This document shows, piece after piece, positions 17,479 to 25,831 of a stretch of 60,259 nucleotides of DNA. A model generated the notes under the pieces. That model was not told the DNA's origin. It saw only the letters and a program-made list of their open reading frames with translations, and did not search any database. Each line of letters starts with the position of its first letter. Position 1 is the stretch's first letter. The translations under genes and the position numbers were made by a program. Source of the DNA: Eubacterium sp. (lineage in GTDB: Bacteria; Bacillota; Clostridia; Oscillospirales; Acutalibacteraceae); assembly GCA_015655975.1 (NCBI GenBank), contig DVEP01000039.1:1-60259 (forward strand), given 5' to 3'.

Positions 17479-17519
17479 ATAAAGCGGCAGATAGATTTTT
17501 ATCTGTCGCTTTATTTTTT
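17479..17519 (+). terminator. Terminator after the first wall-protein gene
   Basis: A stem of ATAAAGCGGCAGATA (from 17479) with TATCTGTCGCTTTAT (to 17514), one G-T wobble, followed by a T-run. Confidence 0.8.
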
Positions 17520-17644
17520 AGACGAATTTTTACAAGTTTATTATGATTTATTAAAAATTTATAGAATTAAAATCGACACTTGTATAAAAATGAAATTAAA
17601 TCAATTATTTTATTAAATAAATTATGAATAAAAAATAAAAAAGA

Positions 17645-17673
17645 TTGACATTTGTATTAATTTGTTTTAATAT
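17645..17673 (+). promoter_or_regulatory. Promoter of the second wall-protein gene
   Basis: A consensus TTGACA (17645-17650), 17-base spacer and TAATAT (17668-17673). The leader is about 100 bases and carries three palindromes in a row: GTTAATTAAC, the cre-like site, and AAAATGCATTTT (17715-17726). Confidence 0.72.
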
Positions 17674-17693
17674 TATGTTAGTTAATTAACAAA

Positions 17694-17713
17694 ATTTGGA
17701 AATGTTTCCAAAT
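17694..17713 (+). promoter_or_regulatory. Perfect palindrome resembling a cre/LacI-type operator
   Basis: ATTTGGAAA and TTTCCAAAT around TG. The core TGGAAATGTTTCCA is close to the catabolite-responsive element pattern TGNAANCGNTTNCA, with TG instead of CG in the middle. It lies about 15-35 bases after the predicted start, a position suited to roadblock repression. Which regulator binds is not known. Confidence 0.45.
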
Positions 17714-17778
17714 AAAAATGCATTTTTTGAAAATTCAACAAGAAAACTAAACAATTAGAGACAAAGGGGTAACTAAAA

Positions 17779-19821
17779 ATGAAGAAACGAGTTTTATCCG
17801 TTTTCCTTAGCTTGTGTATGCTTCTTTCGCTCATACCAATCACTGCCTTTGCGTCTGAAACACACGATATTTCGAAGAGCGATTTGGTTTTAGACGATTC
17901 TTGCCAGGACAACTGTGAAGGACACAGAGTTACAGGTACAACCGACAGCGGTTTGGTATGGAAAAAACACAATGTTGTAATAAACGGCGGTAAGCACACA
18001 CTTATAATTGATAACTTAAATATCATACAACCTCCTACTGCTAAATCGGGTATTTCCATCAACGGAAATGCTCAAGTTACACTTGTTCTTGAAGGCGAAA
18101 ACGAAATTCACGGAACAATAAATCATCCTGCAATTTGGGTAGAATCGGGTTCAACTCTCACTATTGAGGGTAACGGTTCTTTAAATGCTGTTGCAGGCGA
18201 CTATACAGGCAGTTCAGGTGCAGCCGGAATCGGCGGCGGCTGGGGTTCAGCAGCAAACGGTCTTTCAAACTGCGGAGATATCATTATTAATAGCGGTAAT
18301 GTAAGAGCAGAAGGCTCAGGCGGCGGTGCAGGTATCGGCGGCGGTTATTTCACAAATGACCCTTCAAACAGACCTAAGGTTACAGGTAATGTAACAATCA
18401 ACGGCGGTTATGTACGCGCTATCGGTGGTAAACCTCGTGGTTTGGACCAACTCGGCGGCGCAGGTATAGGCAGTGGTTACAACCAAGACTATGCAGGTAC
18501 TGTAACCGTTAACGGCGGTGTAGTCATTGCCGAGGGCGGTAACGATAAATGTCAAAGTATCGGCGGTACTGAAATTTTGCTTTCAGGTGTGAAAACAGAA
18601 AACGGTACTTTTACAACAGGTAAAGACGGCAACGCAGTTATTATGGCTGCGCAGGGAATCGGAGACCAAAGTGCAAAATCAGAGTGGGACGCTATCATAT
18701 TTACAAGCGGTGCAGATGAAAACTCCGTAACACTTGCTGACAATACTGTTACTCTCAACGACAGCGACGCAGAAATTTTAGTTTTCGGTCAGCCTGTAAT
18801 TGACTACAATTTGGTAGTTTCGGCAGATACTGTTTTGAAAGTTAAACAAAATCAAATTGACAACAAATATTATGATTCAGATTTAAGAATTGCTGAAAAC
18901 GGCAAGTTGATAAACGAAGGTAGAATTGAACTCGGTTCAAAGTCAGACGCTTCAACAGACCATTCATATATAACTTTGCTTGAAGGCATTGCTCAAACAA
19001 GCGGTGCAGGTACTCTTACTCAAGCAGGCAAAGCTGCTGTAAGACTTCCTCTTTCAAAAGAACTCGTTGAAATGAGTGTTGAAGACGGTTTGATTTATAA
19101 CGGTTTAAGACAAACAGCAGATATTAATGTTGAACTCAACCTTTGGGGTTACAACCAAGAGTTCACATTTGATAAAGAATATACAGTTAAGTATTCAGAC
19201 CCTGTAAATGCAGGCACTGTTGTTGTTACAGTAGCATCTACAGATAAAGGAAACCTTATCGGTACAGATTCTGTTGAGTATAGTTATTCAATTGCTCAGG
19301 CAGATTTCAATGTGAATGTATCTAATAAAGCAGAAGTTGAAGAAGGCGAAACACAACTTCTTTCAAAACTTCCTAAAGCTAACATCACAGTTATCAATGC
19401 TATTCACGACGACCTCAGCAAATTAAAAGCAGGCAGTCTTAAATGGTATATGGATGCAGAGCATAAAAATGCTTTGACAGACACTTCTCTTAAAGACTTC
19501 AAAGAGGGCGACCAAGTTACAATTTATTGGACATACGACCACAGCGACAGCAACTTTGTTAACGGTAAACAAGGCAGTGTTGTTGTAACTGTTAAAGAGG
19601 CTGAAAGCGTTCTTCCTATCATTCCGGGCGGAGATTCCGATAACGGAAACGGTAGCGGAAGCAATGGTTCAGGTGATTCAAGCGGAATTATTGACAGTTC
19701 AATCACTTCTCCTGACACAGGTGCAAGCGACAGCGCTTTGTTGTGGGCAATCTTAATGTTCGCATCAGCTTTAGCTTTGACAACAGTACTTGTTTCAAAG
19801 AAAAAGAAATTTGAACAATAA
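17779..19821 (+). CDS. Large secreted, sortase-anchored beta-helix-like surface protein
   Basis: A 680-residue protein with signal peptide MKKRVLSVFLSLCMLLSLI and a cleavage site near AFAS. Residues about 60-290 are built of repeating units with GSTLTIEGNGSLNA, GAAGIGGG, GGGAGIGGGY and GGAGIGSGY, a pattern expected of a parallel beta-helix. Residues about 470-520 resemble an MBG-like immunoglobulin fold (LIYNGLRQTADINV). A Gly/Ser/Asn linker leads to SPDTG, a hydrophobic helix and KKKK, a sorting signal for wall anchoring. No sortase gene is in the window. Its architecture matches gut Firmicute surface proteins of unknown ligand. Confidence 0.82.
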   Translation: MKKRVLSVFLSLCMLLSLIPITAFASETHDISKSDLVLDDSCQDNCEGHRVTGTTDSGLVWKKHNVVINGGKHTLIIDNLNIIQPPTAKSGISINGNAQVTLVLEGENEIHGTINHPAIWVESGSTLTIEGNGSLNAVAGDYTGSSGAAGIGGGWGSAANGLSNCGDIIINSGNVRAEGSGGGAGIGGGYFTNDPSNRPKVTGNVTINGGYVRAIGGKPRGLDQLGGAGIGSGYNQDYAGTVTVNGGVVIAEGGNDKCQSIGGTEILLSGVKTENGTFTTGKDGNAVIMAAQGIGDQSAKSEWDAIIFTSGADENSVTLADNTVTLNDSDAEILVFGQPVIDYNLVVSADTVLKVKQNQIDNKYYDSDLRIAENGKLINEGRIELGSKSDASTDHSYITLLEGIAQTSGAGTLTQAGKAAVRLPLSKELVEMSVEDGLIYNGLRQTADINVELNLWGYNQEFTFDKEYTVKYSDPVNAGTVVVTVASTDKGNLIGTDSVEYSYSIAQADFNVNVSNKAEVEEGETQLLSKLPKANITVINAIHDDLSKLKAGSLKWYMDAEHKNALTDTSLKDFKEGDQVTIYWTYDHSDSNFVNGKQGSVVVTVKEAESVLPIIPGGDSDNGNGSGSNGSGDSSGIIDSSITSPDTGASDSALLWAILMFASALALTTVLVSKKKKFEQ

Positions 19822-19845
19822 AAACTGAATAGTGGTTTAGATTAA

Positions 19846-19875
19846 AAAACACCGACTCAAAAGAGTCGGTGTTTT
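19846..19875. terminator. Bidirectional terminator between convergent genes
   Basis: AAAACACCGACTC (19846-19858) and GAGTCGGTGTTTT (19863-19875) form a 13-bp stem with a four-base loop. T-rich flanks on both strands serve the wall-protein gene and the CDF transporter gene. Confidence 0.85.
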
Positions 19876-19891
19876 GTCGTCTGACAATCTA

Positions 19892-21046
19892 TTAATCTTT
19901 TAAATATGAGTGCTCAACTGTAACAACGATAAACAGATTTTCATCTTTTTCATGAACGGCTTTTCTTAAGTTTTTTACTATTTCAGAAGGTTGTTCTTTG
20001 CAATTTTTCGGTGTAACAAGGTCGAAAATGAGGTTGGTGTGCGTCGGACCCTTTACCATTCTGAAATCGTGGAAAGAAAAGTCGGCTGAGTAATTGCTGA
20101 TTATTTCTGCAATCATATTTTTGTACTTTGAAACTTCATTGTCGTTTACAACAATAGGGTCCATATGAATGCAAATTGCTATTTTCAGTTCTTTTGAAAT
20201 TCGCTTTTCTACATTGTCTATGACATCGTGTATTTCCATAATGTTTTTGTCAGCAGGCACTTCTGCGTGCGCGCTTACTATTGTTTTACCGGGACCGTAA
20301 TCGTGAATAATTAAATCGTGTACACCTACTATATACTCTTCTTCAAGCATCATATCTTCTATTTTTTTGACAAAATCTTCATCAGGCGCTTTCCCTAATA
20401 AATTGGATATAATATCTTTGATAATATCGTAGCCTGCAAGGAAAATGATGACCGCAACGCCTATGCCTATGTATCCGTCAATATTGAACTTTGTAAATGA
20501 CGATACTAAAAGAGAAACTATTGTTGCTCCTGTTGCGATACAGTCGTTTAAACTGTCTTGCATTGTAGCTTTCATATTTTGGTTGTTTGTGATTTTGTAC
20601 AGTTTGTTGTTGAAATAGGACAGCCAAAGTTTTACGGGTATTGCGAGCAAAAGTACCACAAGTGAAGGTATGGAAAACACTACATCTTCAGGGTTAAATA
20701 TTTTTGTAATGCTTGACTTTGCAAGTTCAAATCCCATAATAAAAATGAAAAATGAAACTATCATTGCGCTGATATATTCGGCTCTGCCGTGCCCGAATGG
20801 GTGGTCTTCGTCAACAGGCTTGCTTGCAATTTTTGCGCCTGCAATCGTAACAATGCTTGAAGATGCGTCCGAAAGGTTGTTTGCGGCGTCGGCAGTGATG
20901 GAAACCGAGTTTGTTACCACACCGATTGCAAACTTTGAAATCGATAACAGAATATTGCAAATAATCCCCGCAATTCCGCTTAGAACAGAGTAACTTTCGC
21001 GGTTGTTTTTGTCTTTAATAAACTTCTTTATTAAAAAATCAGTCAT
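19892..21046 (-). CDS. Cation diffusion facilitator (CDF) metal exporter
   Basis: A 384-residue protein with six predicted membrane helices and a cytoplasmic C-terminal domain (from about residue 215). In helix 2 the metal site reads DAANNLSD and in helix 5 DSLNDCIAT, so both halves of the site are Asp-x3-Asp. In CDF proteins His-x3-Asp in helix 2 is usual for zinc, while an all-Asp site is seen in manganese and iron exporters. FGHGRAEYISAMI is the conserved loop after helix 2. The gene stands alone. Mn2+ or Fe2+ export is the likely job, by inference from the site residues. Confidence 0.87.
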   Translation of the reverse strand: MTDFLIKKFIKDKNNRESYSVLSGIAGIICNILLSISKFAIGVVTNSVSITADAANNLSDASSSIVTIAGAKIASKPVDEDHPFGHGRAEYISAMIVSFFIFIMGFELAKSSITKIFNPEDVVFSIPSLVVLLLAIPVKLWLSYFNNKLYKITNNQNMKATMQDSLNDCIATGATIVSLLVSSFTKFNIDGYIGIGVAVIIFLAGYDIIKDIISNLLGKAPDEDFVKKIEDMMLEEEYIVGVHDLIIHDYGPGKTIVSAHAEVPADKNIMEIHDVIDNVEKRISKELKIAICIHMDPIVVNDNEVSKYKNMIAEIISNYSADFSFHDFRMVKGPTHTNLIFDLVTPKNCKEQPSEIVKNLRKAVHEKDENLFIVVTVEHSYLKD

Positions 21047-21133
21047 ATAAAAACCTCTTTGCTATATTTTATTTTCTTTTTAATTTAACACAATTTAAAA
21101 ATATTTTCAATGATTTTAAATTATTTTGTTCTG

Positions 21134-21161
21134 TTGACTGTTTTCTTTTTTGTGTTATAAT
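21134..21161 (+). promoter_or_regulatory. Promoter of the flavoprotein gene
   Basis: TTGACT (21134-21139) and TATAAT (21156-21161) with a 16-base spacer. It lies 33 bases before the chosen ATG. Confidence 0.65.
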
Positions 21162-21193
21162 GGCTGTATTAAAGGCAGAAGTAGTTGAGAAAT

Positions 21194-21745
21194 ATGAAAA
21201 AAGTAGTTGTTTTAAATGCAAGTCCCCGTGCAGACGGCGCTTGTTCCGAAGCGGTTTATATGTTTGAAGACTTTTTAAACGATAAAGATTTTGAACTTGT
21301 AAAATATGATTTGTACGAACTGAACCCTGCGCCCTGCAAAGATTGTGGATATTGCAGAGTTAAAAACGGTTGTTCGGTTAAAGACCTTGATTTGTTTTTT
21401 GCCGATTTTGAACTTGCAGAATATGTTGTTGTTTTTTCACCTATATACAATAATTTTTTCCCCGGGCCGATGAAAAATTTGCTCGACAGATTTCAGCGCT
21501 ATTATTCTGCAAGATTTTTCAGAAATGTCAAACCACCGATAGAAATACCGAAACGAGTAGGAATTTTTGTTTGCTCGGGTACAAATGATAAAATTTCTTT
21601 TGATTATATGTGTGAAACTTTGCGCCAGTCTTTTACTGTTTTAAACGGTAAAATTGTTTCAAAATTTTATCTTCCTTCAACAGATACGAATAAAAGTGAA
21701 ATTTCAAAAAACGATATTGAAGTTTTTATAAATAACTTGATTTAA
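21194..21745 (+). CDS. NAD(P)H-dependent FMN oxidoreductase-like flavodoxin-fold protein
   Basis: A 183-residue protein starting MKKVVVLNASPRADGACSE. The loop after the first strand (NASPR-DG) is the FMN phosphate-binding motif of the flavodoxin-like NADPH-dependent FMN reductase family. It also has CKDCGYCRVKNGCSV near residue 52, a four-cysteine cluster common in this family, and FSPIYNNFFPGPMKNLLDR with the conserved second FMN contact. The longer frame begins at a TTG three codons earlier without better signals. The substrate is unknown. It is a single-gene unit with its own promoter and terminator. Confidence 0.82.
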   Translation: MKKVVVLNASPRADGACSEAVYMFEDFLNDKDFELVKYDLYELNPAPCKDCGYCRVKNGCSVKDLDLFFADFELAEYVVVFSPIYNNFFPGPMKNLLDRFQRYYSARFFRNVKPPIEIPKRVGIFVCSGTNDKISFDYMCETLRQSFTVLNGKIVSKFYLPSTDTNKSEISKNDIEVFINNLI

Positions 21746-21769
21746 GCACCTTTTTAAGGTGCTGTTTTT
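21745..21769 (+). terminator. Terminator after the flavoprotein gene
   Basis: AGCACCTT (21745-21752) and AAGGTGCT (21756-21763) with a three-base loop and a T-run. The stem starts inside the stop codon. Confidence 0.8.
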
Positions 21770-21801
21770 TATTAATATTTATATAATATAAATTAAGAAT
21801 A

Positions 21802-21830
21802 TTGCAAACATTACGGCGGTATGATATAAT
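21802..21830 (+). promoter_or_regulatory. Promoter of the ruvCAB operon
   Basis: TTGCAA (21802-21807) and a consensus TATAAT (21825-21830) with a 17-base spacer, 30 bases before the ruvC ATG. Confidence 0.6.
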
Positions 21831-21860
21831 ATTTTGAATTTATTATGGAGAAGTGTAACT

Positions 21861-22361
21861 ATGGTCATATTGGGAATTGACCCGGGATATGCAATCATCG
21901 GCTGGGGTGTTCTTGAATATCAGGGAAATAAATTTAGAGTTATAGACTACGGAGCGATTACCACTCAGGCAAAAACTCCTTTTCCCCTCAGATTGCAAAA
22001 GATTTATAATGAAATGTGTGTGTTGCATCAAACTTATAAACCCGAAGCTATGAGTATGGAAAAACTTTTTTATAATAATAACGCGAAAACAGTAATAGAT
22101 GTTGCTCAGGCAAGGGGAGTCATCACACTTTCTGCGCAAAACTATTCTGTACCGATTTTTGAATATACTCCTTTGCAGGTGAAACAGTCTGTTGTCGGCT
22201 ACGGCAGAGCAGAAAAAAAACAGGTACAGGAAATGACTCGCCTCATACTGAATTTGCCGACAATTCCGAAGCCGGATGATACGGCAGACGCACTTGCCAT
22301 GGCAATTTGCCACGGTCATTCGAGCGGTTCGCTTATGGGCAATATCAGCAGATATATTTAG
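21861..22361 (+). CDS. ruvC: Holliday junction endodeoxyribonuclease RuvC
   Basis: A 166-residue resolvase from MVILGIDPGYAIIGWG; the extra nine upstream codons are not used because GGAGAAG precedes this ATG. The catalytic acidic residues are seen as Asp in GIDPG, Glu in SMEKLFYNNN and the C-terminal Asp pair in KPDDTADALAMAICH. It cuts Holliday junctions moved by RuvAB. ruvA and ruvB follow, so the whole resolution machine is encoded together. Confidence 0.95.
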   Translation: MVILGIDPGYAIIGWGVLEYQGNKFRVIDYGAITTQAKTPFPLRLQKIYNEMCVLHQTYKPEAMSMEKLFYNNNAKTVIDVAQARGVITLSAQNYSVPIFEYTPLQVKQSVVGYGRAEKKQVQEMTRLILNLPTIPKPDDTADALAMAICHGHSSGSLMGNISRYI

Positions 22362-22443
22362 ATTTTAAATCAAGAATTGTTTTCTTGTTCAGGCATTAGA
22401 TGAATTTATATATTTAATTCTTTGACAGATAGTTGGGTGAAAA

Positions 22444-23046
22444 ATGTTTTACAGTATTAAAGGTACTTTGATTTATTCCGACACATCGTTTGCAGTTGTC
22501 GAGTGCGGCGGAGTAGGGTTTAAGTGTTACACAAGTTTGAATACAATAAAATCATTGCCGCAGATAAATAAAGAAGTTTTACTTTACACGCATTTGAGCG
22601 TAAAGGAGGACGCACTCGATTTGTACGGCTTCAAAACTGAAGATGAACTTGAGTGTTTTAAACTTTTGATAGGTGTCTCAGGCATAGGTCCAAAGGCCGC
22701 AGTGTCGATTTTGTCCGAATTGACTCCCGAAAGGCTTGCGCTTTGTATTGCTTCGGGGGACTATAAGTCGCTTACAAAAGCGCAGGGAATAGGTAAAAAA
22801 ACCGCCGAAAGAGCAATACTTGAACTTAAAAGTAAAATGGCAGGCGTTACTTTTGCTGACGCCGATGTCCAGTCCGTTGCCGTTTCTTCACAGGACGGCT
22901 CAAGTTCGGCTGAGGCAGTAGAGGCGCTTGTGGCACTGGGATATAATAAGGCAGACGCTGCACTCGCAGTGAGTTCAATGGACAAGTCGTTGTCTGTTGA
23001 TGAAATGATTAGGCAAGGATTAAAGTTGCTTGCGTCTTCTTTGTGA
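22444..23046 (+). CDS. ruvA: Holliday junction branch migration protein RuvA
   Basis: A 200-residue protein with the N-terminal OB fold (MFYSIKGTLIYSD), two helix-hairpin-helix motifs (ISGIGPKAAVSIL-type at LIGVSGIGPKAA, and KAQGIGKKTAERAILELK), a flexible linker and the C-terminal domain III that contacts RuvB. It recognises four-way junctions. An SD of GGGTGA precedes the ATG. The 82-base gap after ruvC holds no clear signal. Confidence 0.95.
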   Translation: MFYSIKGTLIYSDTSFAVVECGGVGFKCYTSLNTIKSLPQINKEVLLYTHLSVKEDALDLYGFKTEDELECFKLLIGVSGIGPKAAVSILSELTPERLALCIASGDYKSLTKAQGIGKKTAERAILELKSKMAGVTFADADVQSVAVSSQDGSSSAEAVEALVALGYNKADAALAVSSMDKSLSVDEMIRQGLKLLASSL

Positions 23047-23064
23047 TTTTAGGAGGGTTTTGTT

Positions 23065-24090
23065 TTGGCAGAAATGGATTTTGAAAACAGAATAGTAACT
23101 TCTGACTTTATCGAAGACGACAAAGATATTGAAAGTTCTCTCAGACCTAAATTTTTGGAAGACTATGAAGGTCAGGACAAGGCAAAAGAAAATTTGGCTG
23201 TTTATATTGAAGCTGCCCGTACAAGAGGCGAGGCTCTCGACCATGTCCTTTTGTACGGACCTCCCGGTTTGGGTAAAACAACTCTTGCAGGAATTATTGC
23301 AAATGAACTCGGTGTAAATATCAGAATTACCAGCGGTCCTGCAATAGAAAAGCAGGGCGACCTTGCCGCTTTGCTTACAAATCTTCAAGAGGGAGACGTT
23401 CTTTTTATAGACGAAATTCACAGACTTAACAGAAGTGTTGAGGAAGTTCTCTATCCCGCAATGGAAGACAGAGCGCTTGACATCATCATAGGAAAAGGAC
23501 CGTCGGCAAGGTCAATTCGTCTTGACCTGCCCAACTTTACTCTTGTAGGCGCTACTACAAGAGCAGGTCAACTTTCTGCACCTCTTCGAGACAGGTTCGG
23601 AGTCATTTTACGACTGGAACTCTATACGGACGAGCAACTTTTCAAAATTGTAAAAAGAAGCGCATCTATATTGGGAATAGAGACAGACGACGACGGCGCA
23701 ATGCAAATTGCAAAGCGTTCAAGAGGTACGCCGAGAATAGCAAACCGTTTGCTGAAAAGAAGCCGAGATTTTGCTCAGGTAAGACACAGCGGTGTAATTG
23801 ACAAAGAAGCCGCCGAAGACGCATTGTCAAATATGGAAATAGACGAACTCGGCCTTGATTTGATAGACAGAAGATTGTTGACTGCGATGATAAAAAACTA
23901 TAACGGCGGACCTGTCGGTTTGGAAACGATTGCGGCGGCAATCGGCGAGGAAGCCGTTACGATTGAAGATGTTTACGAACCGTATTTGATGCAACTCGGT
24001 TTTTTAAGCAGAACTCCGAGAGGCAGGTGCGTTACTCCGGCAGGCTACGCACACCTGGGCTTTGAAAAAGACGCTCAGCAATTATTATAA
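23065..24090 (+). CDS. ruvB: Holliday junction helicase RuvB
   Basis: A 341-residue AAA+ motor. A TTG start at 23065 is chosen because AGGAGG ends 8 bases before it; the ATG at 23074 is 17 bases away. Seen: LRPKFLEDYEGQDKAKENL, Walker A GPPGLGKTTLA, Walker B FIDEIHRL, sensor 1 LVGATTRAG, the arginine-finger segment LRDRFG, and the C-terminal winged helix ending LGFLSRTPRGRCVTP. It drives branch migration with RuvA. The methyltransferase gene follows after 14 bases. Confidence 0.96.
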   Translation: MAEMDFENRIVTSDFIEDDKDIESSLRPKFLEDYEGQDKAKENLAVYIEAARTRGEALDHVLLYGPPGLGKTTLAGIIANELGVNIRITSGPAIEKQGDLAALLTNLQEGDVLFIDEIHRLNRSVEEVLYPAMEDRALDIIIGKGPSARSIRLDLPNFTLVGATTRAGQLSAPLRDRFGVILRLELYTDEQLFKIVKRSASILGIETDDDGAMQIAKRSRGTPRIANRLLKRSRDFAQVRHSGVIDKEAAEDALSNMEIDELGLDLIDRRLLTAMIKNYNGGPVGLETIAAAIGEEAVTIEDVYEPYLMQLGFLSRTPRGRCVTPAGYAHLGFEKDAQQLL

Positions 24091-24104
24091 AATATGAGGT
24101 AAAT

Positions 24105-24989
24105 ATGAGATATACTCAAAATTGGAAAGATTACAGACTGATAGATTGTTCAAACGGCGAAAAACTTGAAATTTGGGGCAATAAAACTTTAATTCGTCCC
24201 GACCCGCAAGTTATATGGAAAAGCGAAAGAAATAATCAGATGTGGAAACAGGCAGACGCACGATACATTCGCTCAAATAAGGGCGGAGGAAATTGGCAGG
24301 TGTTTAAAAATTTGCCTGAGTCATGGAAAATTTCTTACGGCGATTTAACTTTCAATATTAAAACAATGGGATTTAAACATACAGGCTTGTTTCCCGAACA
24401 GGCAGTTAACTGGGACTTTGTCAGAGAAGTGATACGAAACAGCAACAGAAAAGATGTCAAGGTGCTGAATTTGTTTGCATATACTGGCGGCGCGACTGTT
24501 GCTTGCTTGAAAGAAGGCGCTTCTGTTGTTCACGTTGACGCGTCAAAAGGTATGGTGCAGTGGGCAAAGGAAAACGCAAAATCTTCAGGCGTTGAAAAAG
24601 AAAGTGTACGCTGGATTGTTGACGATTGTATAAAATTTGTCGAACGAGAAATCAGACGAGGCAATAAATACGATATAATCATTCTTGACCCTCCGAGCTA
24701 CGGCAGAGGCCCGAAAGGCGAAGTGTGGAGACTTGAAGACTCTATTTATGACTTTGTTAAATTGTGCAGTAAGGTTCTTTCGGATAACGCTTTGCTGATG
24801 CTTTTAAATTCCTATACTACGGGTCTTTCTGCCTCCGTAATGAAATATATACTTGCAGATGTTATAAAATCTCAAAAGGGCGGAAATGTTACGGCAGACG
24901 AAATTGGTTTGCCTGTTGAAGAAAGCAAAGAAATTTTGCCTTGCGGTGCAACGGCTGTTTGGATGAATGATATAAATGGAACAAATTAA
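24105..24989 (+). CDS. Class I SAM-dependent methyltransferase, RlmI/RlmK-like
   Basis: A 294-residue protein whose C-terminal two thirds match the catalytic domain of the 23S rRNA cytosine-C5 methyltransferase RlmI group: VLNLFAYTGGATVACLKEGA (SAM site), VHVDASKGMVQWAKEN, and the catalytic ILDPPSYGRG. The N-terminal 100 residues are rich in Trp and do not look like the PUA domain of RlmI. rRNA is the probable substrate but this is inference. It overlaps ecfA1 by 14 bases, so it is translationally coupled to the ECF genes. Confidence 0.82.
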   Translation: MRYTQNWKDYRLIDCSNGEKLEIWGNKTLIRPDPQVIWKSERNNQMWKQADARYIRSNKGGGNWQVFKNLPESWKISYGDLTFNIKTMGFKHTGLFPEQAVNWDFVREVIRNSNRKDVKVLNLFAYTGGATVACLKEGASVVHVDASKGMVQWAKENAKSSGVEKESVRWIVDDCIKFVEREIRRGNKYDIIILDPPSYGRGPKGEVWRLEDSIYDFVKLCSKVLSDNALLMLLNSYTTGLSASVMKYILADVIKSQKGGNVTADEIGLPVEESKEILPCGATAVWMNDINGTN

Positions 24990-25824
24990 ATATGAAAATG
25001 TGTCTTTTTCCTATTTTGTTGAGGATGAAGACGGTAAAAAAACAGAGTTTAAAATATTTGAAAACCTTAATTTGAGCATTGAAAAAGGCTCTTTTGTAGC
25101 AGTTTTGGGACACAACGGCTCGGGTAAATCTACCATTGCAAAGCTTGCAAACGGTATTATTGTACCGCAAAAAGGCAGAGTTGTTGTTGACGGTATGGAA
25201 ACTTCAAACGACGATGAATTGTTCAACATTCGTCAAAAAGTCGGCATGGTTTTTCAAAATCCCGACAATCAAATTGTGTCATCGATTGTAGAGGAAGATG
25301 TTGCTTTCGGAGTTGAAAATCTCGGTCTTAGTTCCGAAGAGTGCCGAAAAAGAGTTGACGAATCGCTCAAAAGAGTGGGTATGTATGAAAATAGGTTAAA
25401 AGCGCCGAACAAACTTTCGGGCGGTCAAAAACAAAGGGTTGCTATCGCAGGTATAATGGCTATGAAACCCGAATGCATTGTGTTTGACGAGCCGACGGCA
25501 ATGCTTGACCCCAGCGGCAGAAAAGAAGTAATGGACAGCGCAAAGCAGTTGAACAGAGAAGACGGAATAACCATTGTTTTCATCACTCACTATATGAACG
25601 AGGCTGTTCAGGCAGACCGTGTCATTGTAGTTGATGACGGAAAAATAAAAAAAGACGGGACGCCTCAGGAAGTTTTTGCAGATGTTGACGGTTTAAAAGA
25701 ATTGGGGCTCGATGTTCCTCAGTCTACAGAGTTGCTTCATAAACTGAATTTGGACAGCAATCTTGAAAAGACAATTTTAAATGCAGATGAATGCGCAGAT
25801 TTTTTGGCAGGCATTTTGGAGTGA
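24976..25824 (+). CDS. ecfA1: Energy-coupling factor transporter ATPase EcfA1
   Basis: A 282-residue ABC ATPase. Walker A is GHNGSGKST (about residues 45-53), followed by VFQNPDNQIVSSIVEEDVAFG, the Q-loop stretch typical of EcfA1; then signature LSGGQKQR and Walker B IVFDEPTAMLDP. It pairs with EcfA2 and EcfT to energize vitamin or cofactor uptake through interchangeable S components. No S component gene is next to it, so the module is probably shared by several S proteins encoded elsewhere. Confidence 0.95.
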   Translation: MEQIKYENVSFSYFVEDEDGKKTEFKIFENLNLSIEKGSFVAVLGHNGSGKSTIAKLANGIIVPQKGRVVVDGMETSNDDELFNIRQKVGMVFQNPDNQIVSSIVEEDVAFGVENLGLSSEECRKRVDESLKRVGMYENRLKAPNKLSGGQKQRVAIAGIMAMKPECIVFDEPTAMLDPSGRKEVMDSAKQLNREDGITIVFITHYMNEAVQADRVIVVDDGKIKKDGTPQEVFADVDGLKELGLDVPQSTELLHKLNLDSNLEKTILNADECADFLAGILE

Positions 25825-25831
25825 ATTTTAG

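Noticed and set aside
24900..24976. Cofactor riboswitch ahead of the ECF genes
   Set aside because: ecfA1 starts within the upstream methyltransferase gene, leaving no leader.
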